Assembly: GCA_047602295.1 (NCBI GenBank) | Contig: JASGHP010000001.1 | Location: 3,162,001-3,226,000 of the forward strand | DNA length: 64,000 bases | Source of the DNA: JACMLD01 sp047602295 | GTDB lineage: Bacteria; Bacteroidota; Bacteroidia; Chitinophagales; Chitinophagaceae | Direction: 5' to 3' | Shown here: positions 62,586-64,000 of the stretch, piece by piece | Layout: the number at the start of each line of letters is the position of its first letter | How positions within the stretch are numbered: the stretch's first letter is position 1 | Notes under the pieces: model-generated | The model's input: only the letters and a program-made list of their open reading frames with translations | What the model was told of the DNA's origin: nothing | The model's database searches: none | Position numbers and translations under genes: made by a program

Positions 62586-62999
62586 TTATTCTCCTGCCCT
62601 TAACAGGTAATAAGTAGTAACGTTCTTACCAGTGGTACTTTCAACAACCAGTTCTGTTGTGCTGATAGAACGCATCCTGTATTTCCAGAGTGTACCGCTT
62701 ATAATAACGTAGAGGTTGGTGCGGGCAGCATCATAATTCCAAACGCCTTCAGAGCCTTTTTTCTCTGAGAAGACGATATAGCCATTGGTCATGAATTGAA
62801 TGGTGGAATCGCTTTCAGCGGGGAAGCAATCCATCTTTTTCGGGCTTCTTGAAAAATCAGACTTCCATACATGACAAAGAAGTTCAACGGTTTTCTTTTT
62901 GTCAGTAACCTGGCCCATAGCCATGCACGGACAGGCAAGCAATATCAATACGGAAAGAAATAAGTTGTTGTTGCGTAGAAAAAGGGTCATCGTTTTCAA
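62586..62999 (-). CDS. Secreted lipocalin-like small protein
   Basis: 137 residues. Signal peptide ends AMGQ. The mature part (about 110 residues) has strands VELLCHVWKSDFS, STIQFMTNGYIVFSEK, GVWNYDAARTNLYVIISG, KYRMRSISTTELVVES, the order seen in lipocalin-like small proteins of this phylum. The conserved W is at the start of the barrel. Ligand unknown. Convergent with the operon. Confidence 0.7.
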   Translation of the reverse strand: MKTMTLFLRNNNLFLSVLILLACPCMAMGQVTDKKKTVELLCHVWKSDFSRSPKKMDCFPAESDSTIQFMTNGYIVFSEKKGSEGVWNYDAARTNLYVIISGTLWKYRMRSISTTELVVESTTGKNVTTYYLLRAGE

Positions 63000-63121
63000 A
63001 TCTTTAATGAGATAGGAGGTTAAATATACGGCAAGTTTTATAGATGGTTTGCATAGGCGTGATTTGAGCCTAAAATCCCACTACACCTGGCTTGGGTTAA
63101 TATTTTATCGGCGACTCACAA

Positions 63122-63178
63122 GGAAGTCAAGTTTATGCCTGAACTATAAAGTTGCAGCAATTTAAAACTTGACTTCCT
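63122..63178. repeat. Inverted repeat, 13-bp arms
   Basis: GGAAGTCAAGTTT and its exact reverse complement, 31 bp apart. Transcription would give a long hairpin; no T-run. Confidence 0.65.
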
Positions 63179-63200
63179 TAAAAGAAATATGCTCCACTGG

Positions 63201-63300
63201 GTGCTTCGACGCTTACCCTGGTGCGTATCTCACTGTCGCGGTGCGTATCTCATTGTCGCGGTGCGTGTCCCACTGCCGCGATGCGTGTCTCACGCACCGT
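63201..63300. repeat. Array of five 20-bp repeats
   Basis: Five units in exact 20-bp phase: GGTGCGTATCTCACTGTCGC and variants; the first is most diverged. The last unit reads GATGCGTG-TCT-CACGCACC, a near-perfect 8-3-8 palindrome. Confidence 0.85.
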
Positions 63301-63352
63301 AGTCATGAATTAAAACACTGCAAATATATTTGGTGCGATTAAGTGTATAGTT

Positions 63353-63371
63353 GGTGCGTGGGACACGCACC
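63353..63371. promoter_or_regulatory. Perfect palindrome GGTGCGTG-GGA-CACGCACC
   Basis: 8-3-8 palindrome, a near match to the last array unit, 104 bp before the start of the GyrI-like gene. Could be an operator or a hairpin. Confidence 0.45.
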
Positions 63372-63474
63372 ATGGCAGATAACCGGTTTGAGCTTCCCGA
63401 CGCTATTAGCACGTCATTTGTCGCAATACACCCTTATTTGCAAACAGCCAATAGACTAGGTTTGCAGAAAAAAA

Positions 63475-63897
63475 ATGCAAATAGAGAAATACGAACTACA
63501 AAATGATTTGCAGCTATTCGGCGTACGTGTGCCCGATTTTCCCAATGGTGTGAAACAGGGATTTGATACATTGGTGGCAAACTTGCCCGAAGGCCTGGCT
63601 CGATCTTATTACGGTGTAAGCTGGATGGAAAAAGATGCCGTCGTTTATTTTGCCATGGCAGCAGAGCAGTTTGCCGGCGAATCATTGCAGCATTCATTTA
63701 AAGAAAAGATACTTATTCCTAAAGGAACTTATCAAAGCATTGCTATTAAAGACTGGATGAAGCAGCTTGACTGTATAAAAGATGCTTTTTATGAACTGAT
63801 GCAGCATCCATCAACAGCTGTAAATACGGTTTGTGTTGAATGGTATAAAGATGATAGCGAGATGTTGTGTTTGATGAAAGCGGCTACAACTGTATAG
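63475..63897 (+). CDS. GyrI-like small-molecule-binding domain protein
   Basis: 140 residues. Alpha/beta domain with ELQNDLQLFGVRVPDFPNGV, SYYGVSWMEKDAVVYFAMAAE, KILIPKGTYQSIAIKDWMKQ and a C-terminal CVEWYKDDSEMLCLM; the order of strands, the P-x-G-x-Y-x-x-I segment and the length fit the GyrI-like/effector-binding group that in other proteins follows an AraC or MerR DNA-binding domain. Here it stands alone with no DNA-binding part. Cytoplasmic. Ligand unknown. Confidence 0.75.
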   Translation: MQIEKYELQNDLQLFGVRVPDFPNGVKQGFDTLVANLPEGLARSYYGVSWMEKDAVVYFAMAAEQFAGESLQHSFKEKILIPKGTYQSIAIKDWMKQLDCIKDAFYELMQHPSTAVNTVCVEWYKDDSEMLCLMKAATTV

Positions 63898-63904
63898 CTG
63901 TATG

Positions 63905-64000
63905 CTAACCGGCATTTTTTAAATACAGTTTCAAGACAGCTTCAATTTCATGCAGGCGGAAAGGCTTGGAGATAAAATCATTCATTCCGGCTGCCAGGCA
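63905..64000 (-). CDS. C-terminal end of a response-regulator receiver domain (partial)
   Basis: Open from the right edge to a TAG at 63905. The 31 residues read CLAAGMNDFISKPFRLHEIE then AVLKLYLKNAG. C-x-A-A-G-M-N-D-F-I-S-K-P-F is the end of a receiver domain, with the invariant Lys-Pro after strand 5. Such ends are typical of hybrid histidine kinases whose last domain is a receiver; the rest of the gene lies outside the window. Confidence 0.8.
   Translation of the reverse strand, partial: CLAAGMNDFISKPFRLHEIEAVLKLYLKNAG

Larger units (their letters stand above)
63000..63474. other. Intergenic, 475 bp, with short palindromic repeats
   Basis: Contains a 20-bp repeat array (63201-63300), a perfect palindrome (63353-63371) and a pair GGAAGTCAAGTTT (63122-63134) / AAACTTGACTTCC (63166-63178) that forms a 13-bp inverted repeat. 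No gene. Confidence 0.65.

Noticed and set aside
1..64000. tRNA, rRNA, riboswitch or insertion sequence
   Set aside because: No cloverleaf with a TTCNANNC-type arm, no rRNA-like conserved words and no transposase or integrase motif was noticed; this was by eye, so a covariance-model search could still find a small RNA.

Overview
The window reads as chromosome of a member of Bacteroidota, most likely a Chitinophagaceae-type soil or freshwater organism. The grounds are a SusC/SusD pair with a glycoside hydrolase, a triple-tyrosine LuxR-type regulator, several secreted proteins with type IX-style C-terminal sorting domains, Bacteroidota-style promoter and lipobox features, and moderate to low G+C. 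I see no rRNA, tRNA, CRISPR array or transposase. No database search was possible; family names come from motifs read by eye.

Layout. 1-6.2 kb: the N-terminal part of a giant secreted repeat adhesin (minus), a GAF-domain protein, a small membrane protein, a GNAT acetyltransferase and a hypothetical. 6.8-8.0 kb: a 202-residue protein next to an array of exact 21-bp degenerate repeats. 8.3-13.3 kb: a visibly AT-rich accessory island with a hypothetical, a class II Fic protein, another hypothetical and an OLD-type ATPase/TOPRIM nuclease; the last two are bracketed by similar palindromic repeats. 13.3-21.6 kb: secreted beta-propeller proteins, a PQQ-type sugar dehydrogenase fused to cytochrome c, a CBM9-like protein, a SelA-like PLP enzyme (frameshifted) and a deacetylase-type amidohydrolase, all on plus. 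22-24.4 kb: serine hydrolase divergent from an AraC regulator. 24.7 kb: a second 21-bp array. 25-34 kb: a laminarin-type utilization locus (GH16, SusD, SusC, divergent regulator). 34-39 kb: a DUF3095 cyclase-like protein, an S74 tail-fibre-like protein and a sorting-domain protein. 39-46.4 kb: SDR, Crp/Fnr regulator, DHFR-like protein, secreted TIM-barrel protein and several AT-rich hypotheticals. 46.6-47.8 kb: the second 202-residue paralogue with a third 21-bp array. 48.4-52.8 kb: sorting-domain protein, ankyrin protein and a CxxCH/terpenoid-cyclase-fold protein. 53.5-62.6 kb: a tight plus-strand operon. 62.6-64 kb: lipocalin-like protein, GyrI-like protein and the end of a response-regulator receiver domain.

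The most notable system is the 53.5-62.6 kb operon: FHA protein, 27-residue membrane peptide, PP2C phosphatase, Ser/Thr kinase with an extracytoplasmic C-terminal domain, one polypeptide joining a SEDS (RodA/FtsW) glycosyltransferase to a penicillin-binding transpeptidase, then a second FHA protein. Its content parallels the mycobacterial fhaA-fhaB-pstP-rodA-pbpA-pknA-pknB locus, with the RodA and PbpA roles fused. It probably couples Ser/Thr phosphorylation to peptidoglycan synthesis.

The second notable item is a class of tandem arrays with an exact 21-bp period but unrelated unit sequences at three loci, two of them directly upstream of the 202-residue paralogues. Several units have an (arm)-(5-nt spacer)-(arm) palindromic plan. 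Whether they encode heptapeptide-repeat proteins or act as DNA/RNA structure is open.
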